DNA of 64,000 nucleotides from Amphibalanus amphitrite (lineage: Eukaryota; Arthropoda; Thecostraca; Balanomorpha; Balanidae), in NCBI RefSeq assembly GCF_019059575.1, contig NW_024883061.1, forward strand, positions 62,001 to 126,000. Reading direction: 5' to 3'. The notes beneath the pieces are model-generated. The model saw only the letters and a list, made by a program, of their open reading frames with translations, had not been told where the DNA came from and made no database searches. This document shows positions 49,686 to 62,652 of the stretch, in pieces (within the stretch, counting starts at the first letter, position 1; the number at the start of each line of letters is the position of its first letter). A program made the translations under genes and the position numbers.

Positions 49686-52600
49686 GGGGAACGTCCTGTA
49701 TCGCTGTATCGGACAGCCATCGGCGGCGGGGATGAGCCGGTGTGAGGCCCCCGGCGCCACCCACGCGTCCATCCGGCCGGTGGCAGGGAGTGGAGCCGTA
49801 TCGGACGTCTCGGACACCTCGGGTCACCTGGAGCCGGTCTGTGAGCGCACCTGTTACTGCCGCGGGGTCATCGGACACACCTGTACCGACGAGGGTCGGC
49901 GCCGCCGCCCGGAGCCGCCCGGAGCTCCTCCGGCGTCATCTCCGGGGAGTGTCGTCCCGGTGCGTTTCCGGAGGTGCGCGACTGCGGTTGGCGGTCCCCC
50001 GGAGTGGGCGGGAGCGGCGCTGTGGGCCCGACACGGCTCTAATGAAACTGCCGGTACGTCAACACGGCGGTGCCCGGCCCCACCACGGCGGTCGCTGGGT
50101 ACACACGGGCACCGGAGAGAGGACGGTCACGGCGGCTACTTGGTGTCCTCTCACCGGCAGCGGCCCGTCACCGCACACACTCGGCAGCGGTGGCGGAGTG
50201 GCTGACAGGCCGCCGCCGACATTTGCATGCGGGAGGACGCTGCTGCGGCCGCGCCGTCCCCTGTCGCCCCGGACTCCCCGCGACGGGGACCTTGGAGCAG
50301 CTTCCGTCGGCGGCGACTACCGACGTGCCACCGCGTATGACCGCGGTGAGGGAGCGGGCTGCCGCCGCGCCGGCTATCGACTCTGCAGCCCCGGTCCATC
50401 TCAGGTGGACAGGACGGAAATACCGCGCCGCTATGACAGAGAGCTGTCGGCGGTCTGTGACCAAGGACAGGGAAGTGCCGAACGGGCACGGTGCAGTTCT
50501 TGTCGCCCCGCTGACTGGCGCTCTCCGCTCTCCGCTCTGGGCTGTTTGGCTCCCCTGCCGTCCGGAAGTGGGCACCGCGCCCGGCACATTGGCGTGCTGG
50601 ACGCGGCCGTCTTTTTCAGGGTGCGCAGGATGATGGTGTCCGTCTGTGTGCTGTTTGTGGCGGCACAAAGGCGGACAGGGGATGACTGCGCTTCCGGACG
50701 GGCAGCCTGTGCTGTCCTTAGCATGCGCCGCGTCTCTCTGAGCCCGTATTAAGGACACGGGAAAACCGATGAAGAGTAGTGTGTCAAGGACTGAGGTGGC
50801 GGGACAGAGGTGCATGTGTGAGCTGTCGGCTTCCGATCTCAGTCCGTGTGAAAAGTCGGAGGATGTTGGAGCGCTGATTTTTGTGGGAGAGATTGGCTCT
50901 GATCAAGCTTCAGCGCTTCACTCGTTTTGCAACGCTGAAAATTGGAACGAGAACATCCATGTTCTTTAGTTCATTTCGTAATGCCTGCAGTGCGTCGCTT
51001 TTATGTTGTTTCTGTTTGGTCTTGCTAAAAGTAAATCAGGTTGGCCCAGAGACGGTAATACCTCTCGAGCTAGTGAAGATTCGCGAAGATTTGTAGGTAG
51101 CGCAATGTTTCGTGAAATTTTATATACTGAGCTTGCACAGTGGATTTTGACTGGTTCTGTTCCCACCTCACTCGCCCTGACAGTGTCTTACAACGTGACG
51201 ACCTACAATGTCATCACGAGCCGCTTCTGAGAGCCGCTGGCACGACTTGTCTGGCTGGTTTTGCTGCAAAGTTCCACCTTCTGCAATTCTCAGGCTTGCT
51301 TCTGTTCTCGGACACTCGATGGCATACCGGGGCAAGACCTGACAGAGACACCACTTTTACTCATCGCGAAACCACAGGAGCTTCCAGTGTGGGGAACTGG
51401 GACGTGACCTCGGTAGATTCGGTGATGTTGCGCCATGTGAACGGACAGACTCAGAGCTAATTTGGAAACTGTCTGTCTGTCACTGACTCCTGTCCTAACC
51501 GCGGAGAACTGCTACTTATTTCGGCCGCTAGGGATGGGGGCTAGGGATGTGCTCTGTTTATCTGTCCCCGGCCGATTACAAAACGTGGCCCCTTCAACAG
51601 TACAGGTCCCGAATTTCGCGCCCACCGCACCCTGACAGCCCCCGAACCGAAACCGAAACCGGCCCGGCCCCCGGGAATGTGCAAGTCAGCGCGGACGGAC
51701 GGACGACGGACACGCCACAATCGGGGCGTGGTGCGGGCAACGGACTGCACGTAAACAAAGGATACGAACGCGCCCGCGGTGGCCGCCGCGATCGGCGATA
51801 AGTCTGCAGCGTCTGGATGCGCCGATCCTGCGGCGCTGCAACATTGCGAATCCTTGACATTCCCGTTTTACCGGATTGTGCAGATACGCCCGAGAGCGAA
51901 CATATCAGCCTCATCAGCCGCTTTACCTGATTGCCAGTCGGCGCTGCGGAGCTTGTTTCGGTCACGACGAGCTGCAGTTTGCAGGAATAAATGTCGCTCT
52001 TCTGCTTGGCTAACGGAACGCGCAACTATAAACTCCCCTTAGGGAACATTTTATGGCGACTGATCCTGAACATGTGACTCGCCAAGGTCACTTATGTTAT
52101 GCTGCAACATTCATTGATGCGGGCTTGTCTGATGACTGGTGACTGACGCCATTGAGAGTGAAAAGTGAGAATGCTGTTGGGACTGGCTAGTGAAGAGTGA
52201 TCTGATCAGATGTTTGCAGTTGTTTTGCGCGTTTCTTTAGCAAACCGCAAGCCTTTTTTGGACCATCGCCATTCCATCCAGCCCGTGCTCTTCAGGGTCT
52301 TATGGTTACAAGTCATTCAGTTCCTTCCTTGGCGTTATCATATCATCCCGAAGCACACCTTTTTGTCCTTCCAGCCAGCCGGTAAGCCGAAGCCGACTTT
52401 GAACCGTATGAACAAGCCTGGAATATGGGCGGCTCAGCAGCCAAACTCCGGCCCAATGTCACAGGGAGATTGTCGACTCATGGGCGGCAGAATATGGCAG
52501 CTCTCGGGTAAAGTGGGGCTCACGGATGCTGGGATAAAGTATCCATGGTTCGGTGCTTCCTGCCCTGCCGCGCTGCTCAGGTCGGTTGCTGTAGACTAAC

Positions 52601-53990
52601 ATACAGCCGCTGTAGGTCAACGCACAGGTCTCGCGGGTTTTAGCGATAGGTTCTGCACCTAGAAAATTTAGGGTACTTCAGGCTATATCTTCGTCGTCTT
52701 AAGCTTTTAAGTGTTGAAGATGCGATCGACTTGTTGGGTAACAAGCCGGCCATGATCGTGTAAAATGGCTTCATCGTAGATCGATTAGTTTCTGAGATAT
52801 AACCGGAAATGTAAAAGTGCAAAACCTACCGCTTAATCTCGCGAGACCTGTACAGCCGCTGATAGGCTGACATACGGCCGCTCCAGGACAACATACCTAA
52901 TGCAATACTGCGCGCTTGCTGCGAATGTATTCTAATCGCAGATTTCGGTTTCGTATTGATACTTTACTCAGCTTGCACTTGACCTAGTTCTCCCCGCATC
53001 AACAACTGTGTCTAAGCTGCCGCCGACGCCTCCTCCGTCTGTGTCGTGTGTGGGGCGCTCACCGCCGGCCGACCACACACGGAAGTTCTCGGCGGGCTCT
53101 GGGCGGATTGCCGCTCGGTCTGGCTAAGTAGTAAGTACGGCCGGTCTCGGCGGATTACTGAGCGGCGGGCGGACGGTCACGGCGCGCTGCGGCGTCCGCA
53201 CGGAAGTCACCGGCGGAGGCGGACTGGCGGGCCTGGTGGCGACGCGCAAGGTCGGTTCCTGCACACGCCGCCGTATGGAAACTTCACTGGATGCAAGACA
53301 TGAGGAGTCGTATTACAGCTCTGTTAGTTGTAGGAGCCTTTAAGGGCAGTCGTCCTATTTTCTCAGCTTTCCTTTCGTGAGACGAGTCGCATAAGTATGT
53401 CTCGTTGCGTTTTCTCATCACATGAATACCAACTAGTTATTGCGGCCGGGTGGCCAGTTTTGTGTGTGTGTTTTTTTCTTCTTTTTTCTGCAGCTGACAT
53501 CGGTGCCGGCTTAGGAGCATGACCCGTCTGTCCGGTGCGTCCTGCTGCCAACAAACTTGACTTGTTGATTCAACTAGGTTCGAGACCGGGATGTGGGGCA
53601 GGGATGATGAGTAAAAGACACACACTGCCGCCTGCTGTTCAAACTATCAAAAAGCAAATAGATGTGTTGTTGGTGACATGTTGGGTTGTTGACGTTGCAG
53701 CATTTGTCGTTGATTTCGTCAGCAAGTAGGCAGCGGGAACAGTGGGGCGCGGCGCTGAAGAGCCCTCAGCTCTCCTCTCTCCCCTGTCGCTGGCGGGGCA
53801 GGGAGGAGACGGGACCGTGGCACTGTAGGCCGGCAGCCTGAAAAAGCGCTAGAAATTCCCCCAAACTGACTGTCCGCAATATGAACAAAATAGGTATCAT
53901 TTAATCCCAAATTGATCGAAGAATATGATTCCGATGCTAGTTTTGCCCTAAGGTCAAAATTGAGGTCGTCAGTTGTCACCAAACACAAGA
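49686..53990. other. No gene supported
   Basis: 49.7-50.8 kb has long open frames on both strands at once (up to 336 codons), a result of high GC content; none shows a domain. The rest to 54 kb is mixed and unremarkable. Confidence 0.35.
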
Positions 53991-55470
53991 CAATTTAGAC
54001 TCTCTATAGGCCACCACATTTACCGATTTTAATGATGAACTTTAGTGGTAATTTATTAGTTGACCAATCGTCGTTTTGAACGAAATTTCCTGTCAGACTA
54101 GTTCAGGGCACTGTTGTTCACTGTGCCAACATCATTCTGACATATTGCATCGCTTTTCTGCAAGATAAGCTAGCTGTTTGCAAGCAGCTGCAATACGCAA
54201 TTTAAAATCATATCCAATTTTTTAATTAGACTTTTATAAAAACGTTATTTCGAGCGGCTAAAAATGAACATTTCATACTATCCTCTGATTACTCATCTTT
54301 TGTTCCATATAGGTGCTTTGCTGCTTTTCCCTGCTACTTTTCGAGATATGCGCCAGTAAACCACATGACGTAGGGGCAATTGTCACCTCGCCGCTCTACT
54401 GAAGGCCCGGCGCTCTTTAAAACGCTGGAAGTTGTGAAAAACAAACGCTAATAATCTAAATGAAATATATGTCCCTGAGCTCAGAATTGATCAACGCACA
54501 CAATGCTGTCAACATTTCTGGGCCAATCTAAAAAATTCAGTCATTATTAACCCCTAAACACAAGCCAGTGATAATCAACAACAACTTGCTCTTTAGTTAG
54601 ACTTTTTGAGAAATGTTATTTCGAGCCGTTAAAAATGGCCATGCCATACAAACCACCAATCATCTTTCTGTCATGCCCTACTCGCAATTTTTGCTAATGC
54701 CTGCTACTCTTCGAGGTCACGTGACCTCACCATTAAAAGTGAATGGGGAAATAAGGAAACTGTTGTTTTTGCGCATGGAATGATTTCAAACTATCTCAAG
54801 CACACGGAATCGTGATTTCGTGCACTCCTTGCAAGATCCGATGCTTTACTTTTGCATTTTTGACCTTCCGTGACGTCATTTATGACGTCACACCGCTCAT
54901 AGGAGTTTCTCGTCAATAACTCATGATCAAATTGAGCCAGCGACTCGGGAAAGCCACCAATGGACTCGGGAAGACCTCTCGAATCGAATGATATGCGATA
55001 CGACCTCCTTCGATTAAGTTCGTGGCCTGATGGGCTCTGAACTGACCTTGACTCGAGGTCAATACCTTAAGTTGACCTCACCCGAACAAAAAGTATACCA
55101 TTCGACACGCCTGAGCCAGACGAACACGATGGTGCCAAAATCGCTGCTCTGCGGCCATTTTTTGCGAAATTATTTGCCAAAAACCAAACCCTACCTTGGG
55201 CTTTTTGACTTCACCTCAGAGTTTACCGGTTGACCTGGAACCTTAAAATCGGGTATCAATCGTTCCGCCTTGAAACGGCGCACACGCTTGTTTTTTCCGC
55301 GAGGCTCTAGCTCCATTAGGGGCGAAACGGCAAAAGGGGGTCGTACCAACCCTCCTCCCTCGGCCGGCCGAGGGGGTGGGGGTCAAACAATAGGTCCGGC
55401 GAGGGTTAAGCAGCCCCACTTCGTTTTTAGCATGTTTGCTTGTCACTGAGATCAACAACTCAATCACAAA
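53991..55470. repeat. Region with a 372-bp diverged tandem duplication
   Basis: GTTATTTCGAGCGGCTAAAA (54244) and GTTATTTCGAGCCGTTAAAA (54616) mark two copies; TGCTACTTTTCGAG and TGCTACTCTTCGAG follow in each. TGACGTCA occurs twice at 54871-54891. A palindromic CTCGGCCGGCCGAG lies near 55359. Probably an old noncoding repeat. Confidence 0.55.
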
Positions 55471-55724
55471 TAATTTCTAGCACTTTTCCGGACCCCCGGC
55501 CCAGTGTGCGTGGGCGGCCCCGCCCTACCGGCCGAGTTTCCTGTCCGGTGACCGGTGAGGGAGGGGTGGTCAGCCGACCTGCTGACCCACATCGCACCCC
55601 GTCCGTCTCTGGTCGGAGGGTCTGTCGCTGTGGTCAGACCGTCGGCGATACCGTGTGACCAATGCCGGCCCGTAAACGGCGGCGGGCGGGGCGCGATCCA
55701 GGCTCCGCCGAGCTGTGAGGACAC

Positions 55725-56050
55725 GGTGGATGGACCAACAGGACTGGAGCTCTGCAGAGCAGGCGGGGTACCGAGGCCCGTCCACGAGGCTGGACACGGT
55801 GGACGGACCAACAGGACTGGGGCTGTGCAGGGGTTCTGTGGACCAGACAGAAAGCTGGGGGCCCGTCCTTTCGTCTGGCAGCTGACACCTGGCTAGACCG
55901 ACGGGACCGCGGGCTGTGCAGGGGCTCTGCAGGGCAGGCAGGGAGCCGGGGTCCCGTCCTCCCGTCTGACAGGACACCTGGCTAGACGGACGGGACCGGC
56001 AGGCGGTGCAGGGGCTCTGCAGGGCAGACAGAGTCCCCGGGCCCGCTGCG
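55725..56050. repeat. Minisatellite (GGCTGTGCAGGGGCTCTGCA)
   Basis: At least four units of about 65-75 bp with GACGGGACCG, TGTGCAGGGGCTCTGCAG and GGGGTCCCGTCCTCCCGTCTG. Open frames follow the repeat. Confidence 0.7.
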
Positions 56051-58560
56051 TGCCAGCGGGGGCCGTGTGGAGAGCGGCACCCGCGCACCGTCCGCCGGCC
56101 ACCCACTGAGCCGGTACTCTGACCCCCGGGTACGGCAGTGAGGTCACCGTTTTACAGTCCGGCCGTGAAGGTCGACCGCCGGCGGGCAAAGGAAGATTTC
56201 GATGAAGTAGGGCCGCTCAATCAGCCGCTACCACATACCAGCAGCGGGCAATGCTTGGAGGGAAATGATGGGGGTCTGGAGGGGCAGACCGAAGGCTGTC
56301 TGGCGCACCGGGCTGACGTCCGTTTGCAGCGGCTGGAGGAAGTGCGCTGGGTCGATCCCGACGTTCCAATCGCGCGCCGTCTGCTCCCAGTTCCGAGAGC
56401 GGCGGTCGGCCGGGTTCGCCGAGCGTCGTGCGCCGTTCGTTTCGTGTGCGGACTCGGAGAGGTCGTGACGCCCGCGAGGCGAGGTTTCCCGACCGCTCCC
56501 CCTCCTGGAACCGCCAGCGGGAGAGCAGGGCTCCTGCGCCGCCCCCGCACCGTCAGTCCACAGGCATGCATGCAATGTAAAGTCCCTCTTTTGCTATGCA
56601 AGAGACTTGATTTTGAGATGGTTTAGAAAAAAACTGGTTTGCATAATAATTTGTATTCAGACTTGTATAAAATATCCTTGCTAACGCACGCCTGTTTGCC
56701 ATTGTTTTAGTAACGCGAGTTACAACATCACTAACGATGATAACTGCATCTGCTGTCCTTCAGCGCCTCGGATGTATGCCGACTTTTTTAACTCGGCTGA
56801 GGAGGGTTTAGCTGTTTCAACAGTCTCAATGGAGCCGTAATATGCATATACGCACGAAACCGGTTGGGCTATTCAAGTCTGATTGCTTACCTTCTGAGCT
56901 GGTAGGGCGTAGGCTCGACTACGCAGCGGTTCTCATAAATAGTAGACTCCTGACTGTTGGAACATTTTTATGGCGCCTCGAGGGTAATAATTACTCGCGC
57001 TTCTCGCAGTGTTTATTTAAATGGGGGCCGTGACCACGGGCATCTATAAATAGTAACACATGAATAGCCAATGAGTCGGCAAGTGCCGTTTTGACACGGT
57101 AGTTAGGTGTTCTCAAGGCCCTATATAGAGGTGTTCTAAGTGTTACCACGCGTACACACACAGTGCGCTTTGTGGTACATCGTGTGAACAATAATTATGG
57201 CTCTGGAGACCTCATATACCTGTCGTGTGTGTAAGGGCGAAGATTTTTGATGGAGTAGCAAATAGTTTGCTGTTAGCAGTTCGCGCTAACCCGCTTGCTT
57301 GCGTATTATGACATATCCCCTGCTTTTTCCTGCTTAGCTCGTTTGGCTTCCTTCTGCATACCGCCAGCGTTGTGAGACTAGCGTGAGAAGGATCACATGT
57401 AATGCCTCAAGACTGTGCCCTTCAAATCGCCTGCTCTTCATGAGAGAGTTTCAGTCATGTCGGGTGATTCCACGGAAATTTCCGCATCATTTCGAATGAT
57501 ATCTCGTTCTGAGCTGACCGCGTTTTCCATGCGGACGTGATCTCGGAGAAGGCGTGATGTGTGATCATTGGACTGACGTCTGTACTGGTCTGGTGTTTAT
57601 GATGACGTCGCCCCATGTAACTGTCCAAGGCGTGATGTGACAATTACTGACGTCTGTGCGACTGTGCTGGTGTGACGTGTAGGATGACGCTGTTCGCATT
57701 GGTGACCGTCCGGGCCGGTCCTCAGTGCTAGTGAAGCGAAGCGGCGTTTGGGTACCGCGACGATGTTTGAAGGTATCGGCGATATTTTGGCAATATTAGC
57801 GGGTCTGGATATCAGACCGTGTGGCATCTGATGTCCATATAACGTTCCCAGTGAGTGAGGGAAGCCGAGGACACACCGTCTCTCTGAGAGGGAAGCGGGT
57901 CTCAAGGCGACTGCTGTCAACCGAGAGTTACGCTCGGCTCTGCGGCATTAGCATCAGTTGCCGTCCAAGGGTCGGTCAGCGTGGCTTTCAGTTCGGTATC
58001 GTGTAGGGGGGCCTCTCTCCTCAGTCGCCCTGGGCTCTGTTGGTGTGGTGCCCCAGTGCGGGTAGGCTCTGTGCGGACTTTTATCTCTGCCGTCCGCCCT
58101 CGGTGAGGAGTGCATTTAGCGAGGCCATTTGAGGCAAGTCAGTCTTGGCGAACACACAGGCACTGCATCATTGGGTTTCACCGCCACAAAAAACACAGGG
58201 GGCAGTTAAGCGTTTGTTCTGGATCCCTCGGGCATGGTCCATCCCTGAGGATAATAAAAGGGTGCTAGGTGGTCGAACTGATTCACCTAAGCGCAATTGC
58301 TCCCGCAGACACTCATCCAGTCTCACACACTTTCACTCATCTGACTCAAACTTGTCCGTATTGCCAAACTGCGACGTCTCGCTTCCCTCCCCCTTTTCCT
58401 ATCCCTGCAGTTGATCCCACGTCCTAAATTACCTCGGCTCTGGAGTACCCTTGGAACCTTTGAACTTCCACTCTGCCTATCGGAGTTAACCCTCACACAT
58501 CAATTAATTCTACACGTTCCGCCTAATGGACCCTTTCTACTCATCGATGGTCTACATTTG
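56051..58560. other. No gene seen; small 79-bp duplication
   Basis: AAGGCGTGATGTG with a following TGACGTCTGT recurs at 57549 and 57628. Nothing else supportable. Confidence 0.4.
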
Positions 58561-58569
58561 GGATCACAA

Positions 58570-59500
58570 AGCACGTCTTACTACGTATTATCTCGCGTCT
58601 TACTGCATCTCCCGACGACTTACGGCGTATAACTCGCGTCTTACAGCGTCCTTGCCCTATAACGACTAAGTGACGACTTACAGCGTATAATTCGCGTCTT
58701 ACGGTATCGTCCCCCGATAACCGGCGTATAATCGCGACTTACGGTATCTCTATCCGATCACCTGCGGTTATTCGCGTCTTACCGCGTCCTTGCCCTATGA
58801 TGACGACGTGACGACTTACAGCGTATATTTCGCGCCTTATTACGGCTGGCACCGCTTTATTGCGTATTCGCGACTTACGGCGCGTACCGTCCTGGAACCG
58901 GGACTAGCGTCTTACGGCGTAACTTTCCGAGGCACCTCGTATTAAACTGCCGTCGCAGCCTACCTAAATAAACAAATGCACAATGTCCCCCAAATTACCC
59001 GACTCACCGCGATGTGGATCCGTTCATCGACTAACTGCGGTCACTGGGTTACCATTGTATCGCATATAACGTTCTCTGCCGCTCTGCCGATGGCATCCAC
59101 CCTGCCAGTGATGGATACGTCCGAGCTTGACGCAGGCCCTTCCTATATTTAAATTTTACCCGAACTCTACTGGAGTTATTCCCGAACCTATCGAGGTGTA
59201 AGTACCAGTGAGGGACCTATGTTCGCGACTTACGGTGTCTCCCCGATCACCTGCGTATCGCGTCTTACGGTGTCTCCCCGACCACCAGCGTATCGCGTCT
59301 TACGGCGTCTCCCCGACCGCCAGCGTATATCGCGCCTTACGGTGTCTCCCCGACCACCAGCGTATCGCGTCTTACGGTGTCTCCCCGACAACCAGCGTAT
59401 ATCGCGTCTTACGGTGTCTCCCCGACTACCCGCGTATATCGCGTCTTACAGTGCCGCCCTCCGGTCACAAGCGTATGTTCGCGCTTTACTGCGTGCTCCT
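58570..59500. repeat. Minisatellite of CGCGTCTTACGG units
   Basis: A degenerate field (58570-58930) with GCGACTTACGGTATC and CGTATAATTCGCGTCTTA words, then about seven regular 35-37-bp units at 59224-59480 based on GCGTCTTACGGTGTCTCCCC plus GACCACCAGCGTAT. Confidence 0.85.
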
Positions 59501-59843
59501 AGGTGTCTTAGTGTCCCGTTTCCGTTTGCTCCCATGTAACTAGACTTGGACGTTTTTCAGGTCCCTTCTCCCCAATGATGCGTCCTTACCGGCAGAACTT
59601 AACGCGCAGGGGCGTGGTCGCATGCTCCTTCCTCTCTTCCGCCCGGGCTAAACACGTCTTATTATGTCGTACGTTCCATTCCTGTCAGGGGTCTCGTTTC
59701 TAATCCTAGGTTCCTGGTTATATGTGCGAGAATATCATGCCTACGCGGTGGGCGAATCGTGAATCCTCCAGCCTCCGAAACTTGTCTCCCGTTCCCGCCT
59801 GAGTGACTGTACTTACGTGTAGCTGCGTGTTCATCGTAAGGGT

Positions 59844-59849
<6 letters not shown>

Positions 59850-59941
<92 letters not shown>

Positions 59942-60037
59942 TAGAGAAAAGAGAGAGAAAAGGGAGAAAGAGAGAGGAAGCGAGGGATAACGAAGGAGGA
60001 AGAGAGAGAGAGAGATAACGAAGGGGAGAGAGAGAGA

Positions 60038-60080
<43 letters not shown>
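59850..60080. repeat. Long (GA)n microsatellite
   Basis: A perfect 88-bp GA tract (59850-59937) followed by interrupted GA/GGA sequence to about 60080, including two copies of a GATAACGAAGG word. Confidence 0.95.
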
Positions 60081-60082
<2 letters not shown>

Positions 60083-61750
60083 TGGAGGATCAAATCAGAA
60101 CACTATTGGCAGCGGAGGAATAATCAGCGTCGGCGGTGCTTTACCGTGCACGGCCCCTCCTGGTGAACGTCACGAGTAAAGGCCCTTTGTTACGAATGGA
60201 ACGGCCTCCAGCCCGATAGATATCTATTATGTTGTTCACTACGAAACCATTTCCGTCACACTACGAAACCATAATTATCATGCCGATACCGAATGAAATG
60301 CCTAATCACGAAATTACCGAAGCCACACAAAACAAGGGTCACCAACCTTATGCCGAAATTGCTGCTAATTGACTTTAAGGAGTTGCAATTACATCCCCAA
60401 TATTCATCGTAGCAAAATCCTAACGATCGAGGGAACGCTGATTCAAAAGATAGAACCGTAGCGGGGCTTAATAAAGTCCCTCCGCTAAAGTCTTTGGCCT
60501 GGAAAATAGTGATAATTGCAAGCGTTTGCACTTAACAATTGATAAGCACCTTTGCCTACTACGTTGATTTCAATTTCACTGGACTTCACTTTTACGGCAA
60601 CTCCGGTACGCAAAGTTTAACAATAAACCTGAATACAAGAAAACAGGTTTTATTCAATCAATAGCACATTATCGAGTTTGCATATTTTTCCCAATTTACG
60701 TCTCGTTTTCATATCGATGATTCCAAAAAAAAAACTTAATTAATGACGCTCTAGCAATGTTACATAGCTGGTAGGTCTCGCCAGGGGATTAGCCCGCAAA
60801 ACGACTCACGGCCTAGAACTGTCGAATGCCTTAAGGTGCCGGGTGATAAATCATGAAAAAAAAACTATCCTTGTTTACTGTGAAACTCAAATTTATGCAC
60901 GGAGGTTTCGCGAAACCCAAATATAAGTTGATGGCCAGTCTTTCCCTTAGACTCGAGCTAATTCTCGTAATTGCAAACTCTAAGTGTTAGCGAAACCGGC
61001 TTCTGTTTCAATGACTTTCCATCATCACGTTACCCTGAGGCCATCGGTCATCTACACAAGCCGGGTTGACGGTGATCAGTTCTAAACAAGTGTTCTATTA
61101 CTGAGATCCTTGTGGCCAAGAGCGGTCTAATTAGTTGTTGATCGGGTCGTGCTCAATTGAAGATATCACCAATTATTAGCTATGCAAAACCTGTCCGTAT
61201 CTTTAAGGTCCTAGATGGGAATTTATTGCCGGCTGCGAAATCAAGACTTAAATTCAGCATCCCCTTGTCTAAATGATTCTCTAAATGATACCTTCTGCCT
61301 ATCATGGAGCGAAACCGGGAATAGAAGACTCTGTAAGTTATGCTACTTGACTATTAACCCTGTCGGCTTGTCTTAACGTCGATCAGGCATCTCACATACA
61401 TATTCTCTACCTGTCAGTGTCTGAGCGTAATCGTGGTCGGCTCGGCCCCCTTGAAAGTGTCGTGTCTGTCCTGCAGACGGCACTACGGTCGCGTGTCACG
61501 CCGGTAACCGAGGAGGGCTCGGCTTATCGTTTCTGATTCACTCCCTAGATGGCATAAGCGTTCACTCGCATGACAGGGCGGCGGGCCGCCCAAGCGTCCC
61601 TCCCCCGGGTTAATTGCGCCGCTCGGCCCCACCGGCCGGGCTACCGGGCGGAGTCCCCGCCCCCTATTTGAGTCATCGACCCGTACGGACCAGGCGGAGC
61701 GGCAAGCATTCCTTGTGCTGAGATTATTATGGGCTGGAAAATGTGGACGG
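60081..61750. other. No gene seen
   Basis: AT-rich, near average composition. No recognisable exon, RNA gene or repeat. Confidence 0.4.
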
Positions 61751-61756
61751 ATGATA

Positions 61757-62652
61757 ACCCGGTCAGTGCTGACCAGGCGACAATCGAACAGCTCCCGTGC
61801 GAGCGCTGCGTTGTCTAAGGCAGGATAATAACCCGGTCCGTTCTGACCGGACGACAATCAAACAGCTCCCGTTCGAGCGCTGCATTGTCTTAAGGCAGAA
61901 TAATATCCCGGTCCGTTCTGACCGGGCGACAATCAAACAGCTCCCGTTCGAGCGCTGCAGTGTCTTAAGGCAGGATAATAACCCGGTCCGTTCTGACCGG
62001 ACGACAATCAAACAGCTCCCGTTCGAGCGCTGCATTGTCTTAAGGCAGGATCATAACCCGGTCCGTTCTGACCGGACGACAACAAACAGCTCCCGTTCGA
62101 GCGCTGCAGTGTCTTAAGGCAGGATAATAACCCGGTCCGTTCTGACCGGACGACAACAAACAGCTCCCGTTCGAGCGCTGCAGTGTCTTAAGGCAGGATC
62201 ATAACCCGGTCCGTTCTGACCGGGCGACAATCAAACAGCTCCCGTTCGAGCGCTGCAGTGTCTTAAGGCAGGATCATAACCCGGTCCGTTCTGACCGGAC
62301 GACAACAAACAGCTCCCGTTCGAGCGCTGCAGTGTCTTAAGGCAGGATAATAACCCGGTCCGTTCTGACCGGGCGACAATCAAACAGCTCCCGTTCGAGC
62401 GCTGCAGTGTCTTAAGGCAGGATAATAACCCGGTCCGTTCTGACCGGGCGACAATCAAACAGCTCCCGTTCGAGCGCTGCAGTGTCTTAAGGCAGGATCA
62501 TAACCCGGTCCGTTCTGACCGGGCGACAATCAAACAGCTCCCGTTCGAGCGCTGCATTGTCTTAGGGCAGGATCATAACCCGGTCCGTTCTGACCGGACG
62601 ACAATCAAACAGCTCCCGTTCGAGCGCTGCAGTGTCTTAAGGCAGGATAATA
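61757..62652. repeat. Satellite array, twelve 74-75-bp units
   Basis: Units start near 61757, 61831, 61906, 61981, 62056, 62130, 62204, 62279, 62353, 62428, 62503 and 62578. Each has a CCGGTC-cgttct-GACCGG dyad, CAGCTCCCGTTCGAGCGCTG and GTCTTAAGGCAGGAT. The first unit is diverged and the array breaks in the next unit after AACTCGG. The 74/75 difference is one base in CAATCAAAC/CAACAAAC. Confidence 0.96.

Noticed and set aside
49182-50815. Long overlapping frames on both strands (up to 336 codons)
   Set aside because: High GC content lowers stop frequency; both strands are equally open and no domain is recognisable.
53480-53610. Possible tRNA because of GGTTCGAGACC near 53577
   Set aside because: No matching A-box or acceptor stem could be folded around it.
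61757-62652. CRISPR-like regular array
   Set aside because: There are no unique spacers; the whole 75-bp unit is repeated, and the sequence is eukaryotic.
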